DNA of 64,000 bases from Asaia krungthepensis NRIC 0535 (GCF_025995175.1 NZ_BAPV01000014.1:1-64000), one strand, 5' to 3'. Counted from the first letter of the stretch, positions 35,929 to 45,679 are shown. Notes: a model not told the origin generated them from the sequence alone. A program made the numbers and translations.

Positions 35929-35960
35929 GGCTGACAAGCCCGTAAGCGGGCCTGTCAGCC
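35929..35960. terminator. Stem-loop between hpnK and trxA
   Basis: Long inverted repeat GGCTGACAAGCCCG / CGGGCCTGTCAGCC (one mismatch, loop of about 4 bases) between convergent genes. No long T-tract follows on either strand. A second stem CCCTTCTC / GAGAAGGG lies just to its left (about 35892-35924). Probably a bidirectional transcript end. Confidence 0.55.
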
Positions 35961-35968
35961 ATATCGGG

Positions 35969-36295
35969 TCAGAGAGAAGACTCGACCCACGCTTTGAGAG
36001 CGCTCTTCGGAAGTGCGCCCGTTTTCTGGGCCACGACTTCACCATTCTTGAACACCATGAGGGTCGGGATGCTGCGCACGCCAAAACGCGTGGGGGCTTC
36101 GGGATTTTCGTCGATATTGATCTTGGCGACCGTCAGACGGCCCTTGTACTCGCCACCGATCTCGTCGAGTGCCGGCGCGATCATCTTGCAGGGGCCGCAC
36201 CATTCGGCCCAGAAATCGACCAGAACGGGGCCATCGGCCTGCAATACATCCTTGTCGAAACCGCTATCGCTGACAGCTACGGTATTCTCGCTCAT
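35969..36295 (-). CDS. trxA: Thioredoxin
   Basis: Classical thioredoxin of 108 residues with active site WCGPC in the segment [22 protein letters not shown], the cis-proline RSIPTL and KNGEVV. It reduces cytosolic disulphides using thioredoxin reductase. A GGAAAGGAGT ribosome site lies upstream. In many alphaproteobacteria trxA directly follows addA; here it is on the same strand as addA but about 2 kb away, with two opposite-strand genes between. Confidence 0.97.
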   Translation of the reverse strand: MSENTVAVSDSGFDKDVLQADGPVLVDFWAEWCGPCKMIAPALDEIGGEYKGRLTVAKINIDENPEAPTRFGVRSIPTLMVFKNGEVVAQKTGALPKSALKAWVESSL

Positions 36296-36701
36296 CCTGT
36301 ACTCCTTTCCAATGCGGACCGCTCAGGTCCGTCTCAGGATCACATATCAGCAGTTCCGCGGCGGCGTTCAAGAGGCAAGAACCGTAATCGACCGGCGGCG
36401 CACTCTGTCACCTTGCCAGCCCCATCGAGTACGAACCGTGGAAATCAGGCCAGGCCATCAAGATGGCACAAAAGAGACAGAGGGATAGAGCGGCTCCCGG
36501 TCGTTCAGGCGATGGCACGCGGGTAAGGAAACCTCGACGCGTATCGCGTGCAAGTGACAGCGAATTCGCAACGCGACGCGCAACACGGGTGCAGGCACCG
36601 CGTTTCAGGGTCGGGCCACCCTGAAGGGGGGTCGTTTTCCGGGGTTACGTCCCTCGGGGTTATGTCCCTGGGCGTCACGTCGGTCAGCCGGAGAAGAACT
36701 C
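36296..36701. other. Intergenic region with short tandem repeat
   Basis: Between trxA and the VOC-protein gene I see no gene. Three 15-base units, related to GGGGTTACGTCCCTC, sit head-to-tail at 36641-36685. The segment also carries many CGCG-type short palindromes (36530-36600). A GGAGAAG ribosome site closes it. Confidence 0.55.
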
Positions 36702-37748
36702 TTGTCGAAGCGGTCCACCCAAGCTGTATGTCAGGCACGATCCCTATGCCTCAGGATCATGGGAGGCGTGAGTCTGCTGGCTCTTGTCGCGACAGCACAG
36801 GCCCAGCCGACCCTTGCGCCTCTTCCTCCCTCGCCCGAGGCCCCCGACTACATGACCGTTCCGGTACCCGGCGTCGTTCCTTCCGGTCCTACCCTGCCGC
36901 TGGCCCCGACCAGCCAATTCGACCCGGTTTCCACCCCGGCAACGCAGCGTCTGCTCCCGGGCAAGATTGTGTTTTCGATGCTGGTCACGCCCGACCTCAG
37001 CAGGGCCGAGACCTTCTATGGCTCGTTATTCGGCTGGAGTTTTCGCCCTGTTACCGGGGGACGGCACCCGCGGACAGAGATCATGCTTGCAGGGCAGCCT
37101 ATCGGCACGATCGTGGCGCATCGTCTGGATAACCCGAAACAGGATGTCCCGTTCTGGCTGCCATTCATCTCGACTTCCGACACGGCCACCGTCGCCCGGA
37201 TAACCAGGCGTTACGGCGGCCGCGTGCTGTCTGGCCCGCGTCAATGGAATGGGCTGGGTCAGGTCGTCATCATCGCAGATCCGCAGCAGGGAATTTATGG
37301 CGCATTAAGTGCCCGCACGGGTGACCCGGCGGACATGCCGGGCACGCCTGCTCTGAACCGGTTCTCTTGGGCCACGCTGCTCTCTCCCTCGCCTGCTACG
37401 GCGGCCGGATATTACCAGATGCTCTACAACTACAAGGTCGCAGCCGCGCCGGAAGCCGATAGCGGCAGCCATTATATCCTCTCCTCGCAGGGACAGGAGC
37501 GCGCCAGTGTGAACACCCTGCCGGCCGATGTCATGCCCCGGGACAGGGCGCGTTGGGTCCAGTTCGTTCAGGTGCGTAACAGCGCGACCATGGCGACGCG
37601 CGCCGTTTCACTGGGTGGTCAGATGATCGTCCCAACCCATGTCGATCGGGACGGTGCCCTTATCTCGGTGATTGCAGATCCGGCTGGGGCTGTTTTCGGT
37701 CTGATCGAACCCCAGGAAGACAGACTCGAGATGGGACCGGCACAATGA
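36702..37748 (+). CDS. Exported VOC (glyoxalase-like) domain protein
   Basis: The TTG at 36702 is favoured because GGAGAAG sits 6 bases upstream; ATG 36759 is an alternative. Both leave a signal peptide (RIMGGVSLLALVATAQAQ). Two vicinal-oxygen-chelate repeats follow: one from about residue 88 (GKIVFSMLVTPDLSRAETFYGSLFGWSF) and one from about 220 (FSWATLLSPSPATAAGYYQMLYNYKV, ending ISVIADPAGAVFGLIEPQ). VOC proteins of this kind are usually cytosolic, so the export signal is unusual. Function is unknown. Its stop overlaps the lipoprotein gene start. Confidence 0.85.
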   Translation: MSKRSTQAVCQARSLCLRIMGGVSLLALVATAQAQPTLAPLPPSPEAPDYMTVPVPGVVPSGPTLPLAPTSQFDPVSTPATQRLLPGKIVFSMLVTPDLSRAETFYGSLFGWSFRPVTGGRHPRTEIMLAGQPIGTIVAHRLDNPKQDVPFWLPFISTSDTATVARITRRYGGRVLSGPRQWNGLGQVVIIADPQQGIYGALSARTGDPADMPGTPALNRFSWATLLSPSPATAAGYYQMLYNYKVAAAPEADSGSHYILSSQGQERASVNTLPADVMPRDRARWVQFVQVRNSATMATRAVSLGGQMIVPTHVDRDGALISVIADPAGAVFGLIEPQEDRLEMGPAQ

Positions 37749-38038
37749 AGCAAGCCTTGATCAGCAAAACGCCTCTCCTCCTCGCGGTGCTTGCCCTGTG
37801 TACATTAGGCCTGTCAGGCTGTTATGGGCGGGAGGACTATTATGGCGGCGGCTATTACGGCTATCCCGGAGGGTGGGGACGCCAGGGCTGGAATGGCGGA
37901 TACGCAGTTGGGCCGCATTATACCGGTCGCGGATGGGGCGGCCCGGGCTATCGCAATCGCTATGACGGGCCGCGTCAGTACAATCGGGGCCATGACCATG
38001 GCAACTTCAATCGCGGTCCAGGGGGGCATCGTCCCTAG
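37745..38038 (+). CDS. Small Gly/Tyr/Arg-rich lipoprotein
   Basis: A 97-residue product with a lipoprotein signal (LLLAVLALCTLGLSGC, cysteine at about residue 26) and a mature part made almost entirely of Gly, Tyr, Arg, Pro and Asn (YYGGGYYGYPGGWG, ending GPGGHRP). It overlaps the VOC gene by 4 bp and is surely co-expressed. It is probably anchored to the outer membrane. No family is recognised; low complexity makes homology weak. Confidence 0.78.
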   Translation: MKQALISKTPLLLAVLALCTLGLSGCYGREDYYGGGYYGYPGGWGRQGWNGGYAVGPHYTGRGWGGPGYRNRYDGPRQYNRGHDHGNFNRGPGGHRP

Positions 38039-38321
38039 CCAGCGCCCTTCAGGGGGGCCACGGCATCCCCGTCAGACTTGATTAGGAGCAAAAGGGACCG
38101 TGACCGCTGACAGTCCCTCTATGATCTGCTCAGACAAGGCGAAGTATCTCACGAGAACCTGCCCTGAGAGGCAATCTTTTGAGCCAATGTCTCACGCAGG
38201 CGCAGTCAGTAACTCGGCATGCATAGCGGGTTGGCTGATCGGGATGATAGCGTTTCCGCAGAAAGTAACACCCCAGGCACTAAGGTGATTACCCGGCAGA
38301 TCCAAGGAGCATGACTGCCGA
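38039..38321. other. Gap between lipoprotein gene and addA stop
   Basis: About 283 bp with no recognised gene or clean terminator. Short open frames here have neither ribosome sites nor protein-like composition. Confidence 0.4.
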
Positions 38322-41300
38322 TCACGAGTCGAACGGGATGAAGCTGAGTGTCGGCCCCTCCGTCCACACCAGAACCAGAACGATTTCATGGTCAGGATAG
38401 AGCTGCGAGAGCACAGCGCCATAAGCATTCATCTGGCGACGATAAGCAGCGGGAACGACTTGGCCCGGGCGCGGAGGCTTCTGACCTGTCTTGTAGTCGC
38501 AGAGCATCACCTGACTGGGCGTCACGCACAAACGGTCAACCTGGCCTAGCACCACCTGCCCCTGCGCAATACCTGTCACCGGCTGCTCAGCGAGGCTGCC
38601 GGGCGCAAAAAGCGGGGCGAGGCTCTCGTGAGTCAGGATGGCGCGTATCTGAGTCAGAAGCTGCGTGCGGTCCTCTGCCGAAAGACCATGGGCCGGCTGG
38701 GCAAGCCAGTTTTCGGCCAGCACGTCCCATTCCTCAGGGTTTCTGTCCGGCAGCCATTGCAGGAGCCTGTGCACGAGTGTGCCCCGGTTGATGGCCCGCG
38801 TGCGCCTGCTCTCATGCCCTGCCGCCAGAACAAGGGGGGAAAGAGCGGGTGGCGCCTCGCCGAAACGCGCCTCATCCGGTCGGCTGGGCGCCAGAGGTCG
38901 TGTGAGGACAGCCTCCTGTGGAGCGGGAATTACATGCCAGTCCGGAGCACTGCCCAGAAATCCGGGCAGCGCTGTCGGAGCAGGTTCATGATGCCTGGCA
39001 GGGATCGCGGTCTGATGCTCGGGCTCGGCCTCGATCACGAGGGTTTCCCCCTCCCACCCGCCCTCGAAAGGCTGCGATGCTGCCCCAAGACGGTCGAACC
39101 CGTCCCGGCAGAGCGTGTACCATGAGGTGTCGCTCTGCTTCTTTCGGGGTTCCCAGCCGCATACCACAAGCCAGTCACTGGCCCGCGTAAGCGCGACGTA
39201 AAGCAGGCGGTTACGCTCGGCCTGCGCCGCCGCTTTTTCCGCTTCCTTCAGACGGTCGCCCAGATCGGAAGGCAATTCCCGGCCCGGCATCCAGACAGGC
39301 AGATCAAGACCATTCTGACGAGTCCAGAGCAGTTTCCTCTCGCCCTGAACCTCCCCTGTCATATCGGGCAGCACCACCAGACGCGCCTGCAACCCCTTGG
39401 AGCCGTGCACCGTCATGATCCGCACGGCGTCGATTTCCGCCTCGGCCTCACGCTTGACCGTCAGGCTGCTCGAAGCGAGCCAATGCAGAAAGCCCTGCAT
39501 GGAGGGCGCGTGAAGCCCCTCGAAACGCAATGCCGCCGAGAGCAGGTCATCGAGAGGCTCTGCCGCTTCCGGCCCGAGGCGGGCAAGGGCGCGGGCGCGC
39601 CCTTCATGGCGGCCGAGCGCATCGGCAAGGATCTGATAAGGCGTTGCGAAATCGATGCGGGTCTGAAGTGCGGAAAGGCGCTTCCAGGCACTCTGCCAGT
39701 CCGGCCGCTCACGATGCCGCTCGCGCAGCACGGTCCAGAGCGGCACATCGCCGCGCCCCATGGCAAGATCCATGAGCGAGGAATCGCTGACCCCACCGAA
39801 AGGCGAGGTCAGGGCCGTGGCCAGGGTCAGGCTGTCCTGTGGCAGAAGCAATGCATGGCACAGCGCCATCATATCCTGAACGGCAAGCGAGTCGGTCAGT
39901 CCCACCCCTACCAGCGTGGCGACCTCGACCCCCTGCCCCTTGAGCGCACGGATCAGCGCCCTGAGAAAAGCAGAGCGCCTTGGTACCAGGACCAGAATCT
40001 CCCCCGCGCGCAGCGGTGCCTGACCCGGCTGGGGGGACTTGCCAATCTGGCCTGCAATCCATTGCGCCAGATGATCGGCCAGTTTCTGGGGAGCCCGGCT
40101 CTGGCCCGCATTGCCCGTCGGTGCGGCCCAGGGATCATCGATCCCGTCGTTCTCGTCCTTGGGCACGAGCGGCCATAGTTCAACGCGTCCGCCCTGTCCG
40201 GGACGCGCCGAGCGATGAGGAGGCAGAATGTCGCGCCCGGGCTCACGCAGCCCCTCGGCCGCCAGAGGGTTGGCGAAAACCGAATCCACCAGATCGAGAA
40301 CGGGCGCGACCGAGCGAAAGGACACGCCGATCTCGGGGATGCGCCATTCCTGCCCTGCCCCCTGAACCATGGCCTCGAAACGCTCGCGCGCCCGGAACAG
40401 GCCTTCGGGATCAGCGCCCTGGAAAGCGTAGATGGATTGCTTGAAGTCACCCACAGCGAAGACCGTGCGGGGCCGCCCGTCCATTTCGCGCGCGCTCTCG
40501 CCTACGAAGAATTCCTCGACGAGCGTGGTGGCAATCTCCCACTGGGCGGAAGACGTGTCCTGCACTTCGTCCAGCAACAGATGATCCAGACCGCCATCGA
40601 GCTTGTAGAGCACCCAGGACGCCCCAGGGTCTCGCAGCAGATCGCGTGTGCTTGCAATCAGGTCATCGTAATCGACAAGCCCCCGCTGAAGCTTGTCCTG
40701 CGCGTAATGGGCCAGGGTGGGCGAGGCGAGCGCGAAAAGCGCCAAGTTCAGCGCCACCAGACGCTCTGCCGCAATGCTGCGACCCAGCGCGATCAGGCGC
40801 TCGGCCTCCCGGGTGAAGGCCTCCATGATATGAGGACGATCCCGGTTGATGGCGGCGGGCACGAAGCCCCTGGCCGCGCGCGGCGTGCCGGTGCCAGTCA
40901 CGAAAATGGCCTGCCAGTCCTCGGCGTCGCGGTCTTGAGGCGAACGTGACAGGGCATCGAGCATCCGACCCAGCAGAGCCTGCATGGTAGGAGTGCCAAG
41001 GGGCAGCGCTTCCTGCGCATAGCGCCGCAGGGCTTCTTCCTCCGGTGGCGCAGTACGCTGGCTTTCAAGGCCATCGAGGCTGTGCTCCCCTGCGCCAAAA
41101 GCCCGACGATAGGCGCGTTCGATCGCACCCTGCTCGATCTGCCAGCGTGCGAAGCTCTGGCGCAATCTGGACACACGTCCCTGCAAGCCCCTGATGCGGT
41201 CGAGATATTCTTCCAGCCCCACCTGTCCTGCCAGAAGGCTGAGACGTGCCTCCATGGTCGGGTCTCCCATCGCGCGGGACAGCGTGTGCTCGATGGCATT

Positions 41301-41837
41301 GGCCAAAGCGAGGCCTGAATCCGTCTCTTCCATGAGGGTGAAATGCGGATTGATTGCGGCTTCCAGCGGAAAGCGCCGCAGAAGCGACTGGCAGAAAGCG
41401 TGGATCGTGCCGATCTTCATGCCACCCGGCAGGTCCAGCACACGCACGAACAGCGCGCGCGCCGCCTGCCGCGTCTCAGCCGAAACAGGCACGCTGAGCG
41501 CATGAAGCTCCCGGTCGAGTGCATCATCGGGCAAGGAAACCCAACGCCCAAGACGCGACTGAAGGCGATTGGCCATTTCAGCCGCTGCCGCACGGGTGAA
41601 GGTCAGACACTGGATCCGCGCGGGATCCGAACCCGGCACGAGCACCGGCGCGCCTGTCTGCGGGTCAGGCACCAGAACCGGCAGCATGAGGCGCAACAAA
41701 CGATCGATCAGCAGCTTGGTCTTGCCGCTGCCAGCCGAGGCCGAGACGAACACGGAAGCCAGGGGGTCGGAGGCCAGACGCTGGATATCGTTGGCCGAAG
41801 CGATGACCTGGGACGAGGATACGGAACGCAGGCTCAT
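38322..41837 (-). CDS. addA: Double-strand break repair helicase-nuclease AddA
   Basis: The 1171-residue UvrD/Rep-type helicase of the AddAB complex, which processes DNA ends for RecA-dependent repair. Features are the Walker A SASAGSGKTKLLIDR near residue 31-45, HLLLDEVQDTSSAQW (Walker B), FAVGDFKQSIYAFQGA, MTVHGSKGLQARLVVLPD and VALTRASDWLVV. A C-terminal RecB-type nuclease has VLGQVDRLC and the catalytic DYKTGQ. It overlaps addB by 4 bp. Confidence 0.96.
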   Translation of the reverse strand: MSLRSVSSSQVIASANDIQRLASDPLASVFVSASAGSGKTKLLIDRLLRLMLPVLVPDPQTGAPVLVPGSDPARIQCLTFTRAAAAEMANRLQSRLGRWVSLPDDALDRELHALSVPVSAETRQAARALFVRVLDLPGGMKIGTIHAFCQSLLRRFPLEAAINPHFTLMEETDSGLALANAIEHTLSRAMGDPTMEARLSLLAGQVGLEEYLDRIRGLQGRVSRLRQSFARWQIEQGAIERAYRRAFGAGEHSLDGLESQRTAPPEEEALRRYAQEALPLGTPTMQALLGRMLDALSRSPQDRDAEDWQAIFVTGTGTPRAARGFVPAAINRDRPHIMEAFTREAERLIALGRSIAAERLVALNLALFALASPTLAHYAQDKLQRGLVDYDDLIASTRDLLRDPGASWVLYKLDGGLDHLLLDEVQDTSSAQWEIATTLVEEFFVGESAREMDGRPRTVFAVGDFKQSIYAFQGADPEGLFRARERFEAMVQGAGQEWRIPEIGVSFRSVAPVLDLVDSVFANPLAAEGLREPGRDILPPHRSARPGQGGRVELWPLVPKDENDGIDDPWAAPTGNAGQSRAPQKLADHLAQWIAGQIGKSPQPGQAPLRAGEILVLVPRRSAFLRALIRALKGQGVEVATLVGVGLTDSLAVQDMMALCHALLLPQDSLTLATALTSPFGGVSDSSLMDLAMGRGDVPLWTVLRERHRERPDWQSAWKRLSALQTRIDFATPYQILADALGRHEGRARALARLGPEAAEPLDDLLSAALRFEGLHAPSMQGFLHWLASSSLTVKREAEAEIDAVRIMTVHGSKGLQARLVVLPDMTGEVQGERKLLWTRQNGLDLPVWMPGRELPSDLGDRLKEAEKAAAQAERNRLLYVALTRASDWLVVCGWEPRKKQSDTSWYTLCRDGFDRLGAASQPFEGGWEGETLVIEAEPEHQTAIPARHHEPAPTALPGFLGSAPDWHVIPAPQEAVLTRPLAPSRPDEARFGEAPPALSPLVLAAGHESRRTRAINRGTLVHRLLQWLPDRNPEEWDVLAENWLAQPAHGLSAEDRTQLLTQIRAILTHESLAPLFAPGSLAEQPVTGIAQGQVVLGQVDRLCVTPSQVMLCDYKTGQKPPRPGQVVPAAYRRQMNAYGAVLSQLYPDHEIVLVLVWTEGPTLSFIPFDS

Positions 41838-44815
41838 TCTCCGCCCTCCTCACGTGCGGCGCTCCATTCCGACACGCGGGCCAGATGGGCGTAGTCGCTA
41901 TAACGCGGCACATAATCGGGATGCGGGTGCGAGCGATAGGCGGTTTGCGGATCATCGAACGCCTCGACGCGGCGACGCAACCGATCGAGCGCGCTCTCGA
42001 CCAGGTCGTCCAGCGCCTCTGCCTTGCCCGGTACGGAGAGTTCCTCCCCCCGGTTGCGGTCGCCGGTCAGACGCCAGTAAAGCAGCGAGGCCGTCTCGGC
42101 GGAAGGCAGATCCGCAAACCCGCCAAGACGCAGCATGGCAGCCTCTAGCACGAGCTGCGAACTCCATCCGGCCTCGACATCGCCCAGCCTGGGCAGGCTG
42201 CCGGTCTTGTAGTCGATAATCGTCGCGCGCCCATCCTGACCAATCTCGATACGGTCCGCACGCGCGCTGAGACGAAACGGCGCATAGGGGGGTGTCAGGG
42301 TCATCATGCCCATCTGCTCGGTCTTGAGCAGGCGCGGGGCTGCACGCATGGCCTCGCGCTCGCAAACCCAATCGGCAATGCGCAGCACGCGCGGGCGCCA
42401 CCACGCTGCAAGGGCCGGGCGCAGGTCGCGCTTTGCCAGCGCGTCCAGCAGGGCCTTGTGGAGCGCCCGGCCTCCTTTCTGGCCATCGGTCAGCCAGCGT
42501 TCCAGCCCTTCATGCACCACCACGCCGATATCCGAACGATCAGCGGCTTCTTCCAGATCCGGGAGGGCCTTCAGCCTGAGCACATGGCGGGCATAGATCG
42601 CGTAGGGATCGCGCAGCCAGGTATCAATTTCCGTGACCGACAGGCGCCGGGGCCGACTGGCTACAGGGGGGCGTGGCTCCGGCGGCGGTACGGGACGCGC
42701 CGGGCCGAGGGGCTGATCCATACGCGCCTGCCAGATCAGGGCCGGATGGGATGGCAAAGACTGACCGCGTCCTTCCAGCAGGGCCTCGAGACGCACCAGC
42801 CATCGCGCCGGTACGGCGGGGGCGCCGTCACGACGCGAGGCGCTGGAGAGCACGATCTCACGACCCGACAGGAAAGCCGTGGTGAAATCATGCGCTGCCG
42901 TGCCGATCAGACGCTCAGGCGAGGGCAATCCGGCACGTGTGCGCATGGGGCGGCTGAGCCATGGCCCAGGATCGGTGGCGGGCGGCCAGATCCCCTCGTT
43001 CAGCCCGCCCAGAATGACCAGATCGGCAAATTGCAGGCGCGCTTCGAGGACGCCAAGGATAGAGACACGCGGATGCAGGGCCTCACCGTCGCGCCCCTGC
43101 AACACGCGCTGCCCGAACACCATCTGCCCCGCCATCGAAGCCAGAAGGAAGGCGGGCATGCCTGACAGGGTTTGCGGTGGGAGCACGGCACCATGCGTCA
43201 TCAGGCTGGCGATATGGCGTGAAAGGGTATGGCCCTCTGCACCGAGCCAAAGCCTCTCCTCCCCCGGCTGATCTTGTGTAGTGGCCAGAGCCTCAGCCGC
43301 GCGTACCAACGCCGCCAGAAGATCCGGTAAAGGATGGGCAGCCTTGCCGAGCAGTGGAGAAAGCGCCTCGGACAGACGATCGAGAAACGGCCCAAGCGGT
43401 TCTGCCTGATCGGGGCTGTCGGCTGTTTCGGCGCCGCTCTGGTCCTGCTCGTGCAGCGCGCGGCGCAACCCGGCAATGCCCGGCGGCGGGGCTGGCCCAC
43501 GCAGAACGAGCCGCTCCAGCCGGCGCGCCGTGGCGCGGCAATTACCCGGTGTGGTGCCGAGCGCCACGAGCGGGTGCTTCAGCATGGCCAGCAACGCTAC
43601 GGGAGCAAGATCGGCCGAGGCGGCCTCCGCTATCAGACGCAGCAGAATGGCGGCGGGCGTCAGGGCCAGGGCCTCCCCCGCGCTGTCATCGGCCACAATG
43701 CCGAAACGCAGCAATTCGGTCGCGACACGTCTGGCCAGAGCACGGTCTGGCGTGACCAGTGATGCCGTACGTCCCGGGCTGTCGACCGCTTCGCGCAGGA
43801 TCATGGCCAGGGCAGCGGCCTCCTGCTGCTGGTCATCCGCCTCGACGCGCGTAATTCCAGCGAGCGAGAGACCATCCCGGCTCTCCCCCCAGGCGGAGAG
43901 TCCCTCCATGGGGCGCATGAACAGGCTGGTGAGGCCGATACGCGCACTCAGGACCTGACGGGCGGGCTCATCCTGAGGGTCAACGCCGTCTGACCAGACA
44001 GTCATGGTTTCACGGGAAACGCCCAGGTCGTTGAGAAGTCGTCGAAATCCGGATTGAGGGTGGCTTTCGGGCAAATGGGCCCAGAGCGAATCCGGCAACT
44101 CGAGATCGACACCGGGCAGGATCACGCAGCCCTGAGGCGCGTCCAGCACAGCCCGCAGAATGGCGCAGACGGCAAACATGCCATCGGTGAAGCCGACAGC
44201 CCAGAGCGGTCCCTGTGGCGGGGCATCACGCCAACGTGCCGCCTGCGCCTGCAGGACGGCCACCTGCCGGGCCACCGGGTTCATCAGCCCCGTCTCGCGC
44301 AGCCATTCAGGCCAGGCCTCTGTGACGATATGGAGGAATTGCAGCGTCTTGTGCCAATGATCCGCAAAGCGCGGCTCGGCCGCATCGGGCAACCGCTCGC
44401 GCAGATCGACCCCGACACGCTCGGCATCGTCCATCAGCTCCGCCAGCGCCGAGGCGAGTGGCCAGGCCTGCTCAAGCGTCAGATCCGCGCTGAAGACCCC
44501 CTTTGCCTGCAAAACCAGCGCTGCCAGAACAGACAGGCGGCGCAACGGATCGACGGCAGGCGGGAAGGAGAGCGCATCGGCACCGGCCAGAGCGAGGTCG
44601 TCCTCGTTCACGTCGCTGACAGGTACGATACGGGGTAGAAGCGCGGCCCGCCCATTGAGACAGCGCAGAAACGCCTCGGTCAGATTGCGCGCGGCCCGTC
44701 GGCTGGGAACCAGAATAAGCGCATGTTCCGCGCCGTCCTGCGCCGGTCCCGCAAGCCAGCGACGCGCCACATCATCGAGAAAGGAGCGATCTGCCGGAAT
44801 GGTCACGAGGGTCAC
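41834..44815 (-). CDS. addB: Double-strand break repair protein AddB
   Basis: A 993-residue partner of AddA. It has a helicase-like N-terminal region (ALILVPSRRAARNLTEAFLR near residue 28, a degenerate motif I without a P-loop) and a PD-(D/E)XK nuclease near the C-terminus (RADRIEIGQDGRATIIDYKTG). The typical AddB segment ADLVILGGLNEGIWPP lies in the middle. The start overlaps tsaE by 4 bp and its stop overlaps addA, so all three are one operon. Confidence 0.95.
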   Translation of the reverse strand: MTLVTIPADRSFLDDVARRWLAGPAQDGAEHALILVPSRRAARNLTEAFLRCLNGRAALLPRIVPVSDVNEDDLALAGADALSFPPAVDPLRRLSVLAALVLQAKGVFSADLTLEQAWPLASALAELMDDAERVGVDLRERLPDAAEPRFADHWHKTLQFLHIVTEAWPEWLRETGLMNPVARQVAVLQAQAARWRDAPPQGPLWAVGFTDGMFAVCAILRAVLDAPQGCVILPGVDLELPDSLWAHLPESHPQSGFRRLLNDLGVSRETMTVWSDGVDPQDEPARQVLSARIGLTSLFMRPMEGLSAWGESRDGLSLAGITRVEADDQQQEAAALAMILREAVDSPGRTASLVTPDRALARRVATELLRFGIVADDSAGEALALTPAAILLRLIAEAASADLAPVALLAMLKHPLVALGTTPGNCRATARRLERLVLRGPAPPPGIAGLRRALHEQDQSGAETADSPDQAEPLGPFLDRLSEALSPLLGKAAHPLPDLLAALVRAAEALATTQDQPGEERLWLGAEGHTLSRHIASLMTHGAVLPPQTLSGMPAFLLASMAGQMVFGQRVLQGRDGEALHPRVSILGVLEARLQFADLVILGGLNEGIWPPATDPGPWLSRPMRTRAGLPSPERLIGTAAHDFTTAFLSGREIVLSSASRRDGAPAVPARWLVRLEALLEGRGQSLPSHPALIWQARMDQPLGPARPVPPPEPRPPVASRPRRLSVTEIDTWLRDPYAIYARHVLRLKALPDLEEAADRSDIGVVVHEGLERWLTDGQKGGRALHKALLDALAKRDLRPALAAWWRPRVLRIADWVCEREAMRAAPRLLKTEQMGMMTLTPPYAPFRLSARADRIEIGQDGRATIIDYKTGSLPRLGDVEAGWSSQLVLEAAMLRLGGFADLPSAETASLLYWRLTGDRNRGEELSVPGKAEALDDLVESALDRLRRRVEAFDDPQTAYRSHPHPDYVPRYSDYAHLARVSEWSAAREEGGE

Positions 44816-45252
44816 AGGCGGTCACTCCATCCCTCAAGCCGCGCCTTGCGAGAATCGTCTCCCGTTCCCTGAGTGAGCGTGAGGTGGAGCGCGTGAGCCG
44901 GGAGTTCATCCCCCGCCCGCTCTGGCCACTCCACGAGCATGATGCTCTCCTGCACCTCATCCCAGCCCAGCTCGAACAGGCCGTCCGGCCCATCCAGACG
45001 CCACAGATCGAAATGCGCAACCGCTCCCTTCGGTGTGTCATAGAGCTGCACGAGAGAGAAAGTCGGGCTGGGCACTTCCAGCGCCTGATCCTGGGCCAGA
45101 GCGCGCAAAAAGGCCCGGGCGAAAACGCTCTTGCCCATGCCCATCTCACCATGCAGGGCGATCACATCTCCCGGCTTCGACAGGGCCGCCATGCGAATGG
45201 CGAGGGCTTCGGTCGCAATCTGGTCGGGCAGGTCAATCTCGGTCATGGACAC
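44812..45252 (-). CDS. tsaE: tRNA t6A37 threonylcarbamoyl transfer ATPase TsaE
   Basis: A 146-residue ATPase of the TsaBDE complex that installs N6-threonylcarbamoyl-adenosine at tRNA position 37. The P-loop is GEMGMGKSVFARAF, followed by SPTFSLVQLY and a HFDLWRLDG Walker-B region typical of YjeE. It is the first gene of the tsaE-addB-addA operon. Confidence 0.95.
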   Translation of the reverse strand: MSMTEIDLPDQIATEALAIRMAALSKPGDVIALHGEMGMGKSVFARAFLRALAQDQALEVPSPTFSLVQLYDTPKGAVAHFDLWRLDGPDGLFELGWDEVQESIMLVEWPERAGDELPAHALHLTLTQGTGDDSRKARLEGWSDRL

Positions 45253-45347
45253 AGTCTAGAATCCCGCCATGGGTATGGGTAGGGGAAAGCGGACACTCTC
45301 GGGCCAGCGGCAGGCCCGCCAGATTATCGCGTTCCCTGTCCGACTTC

Positions 45348-45593
45348 ATGTTGGCGCCCTTCATTTCTCCGCGGGCCGTGACGACCTACAAGGATGATTT
45401 TTGCCGGGTGGTGTATGGGGAGTCCGTTGAGCTTGAGCGGCATGATTTTTCAATCAACGGGCATGGGAAGACCCTGTATCTCAGGCGTGGTGACATTCCC
45501 TTTGCGCTGGTCCCTCACCTCTCCTCGCGCAATGGTCTGAACAGCCACGCAGCCCTGAGCAAAGCAGCAGAACTGATCCGCGGCATCTTGTGA
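45348..45593 (+). CDS. Small hypothetical protein (81 aa)
   Basis: The ATG at 45348 begins an 81-residue frame whose composition is protein-like and not a shadow of any gene: TTYKDDFCRVVYGESVEL, then FSINGHGKTLYLRRGDIPF and SHAALSKAAELIRGIL. No strong ribosome site is visible and no family is recognised. The frame is open further upstream, into the antisense of tsaE. Confidence 0.45.
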   Translation: MLAPFISPRAVTTYKDDFCRVVYGESVELERHDFSINGHGKTLYLRRGDIPFALVPHLSSRNGLNSHAALSKAAELIRGIL

Positions 45594-45679
45594 CCATCCC
45601 CTTTCAGGTCATCCCCCGGAGCAGGGTTTCCCGACAGGCTATCGCATCATGGACCGTCAGGGGTGCCCCGGCTGAGGCT

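Noticed and set aside
38100-38288. 62-codon plus-strand frame between the lipoprotein gene and addA
   Set aside because: No ribosome site, no family and unlikely composition.
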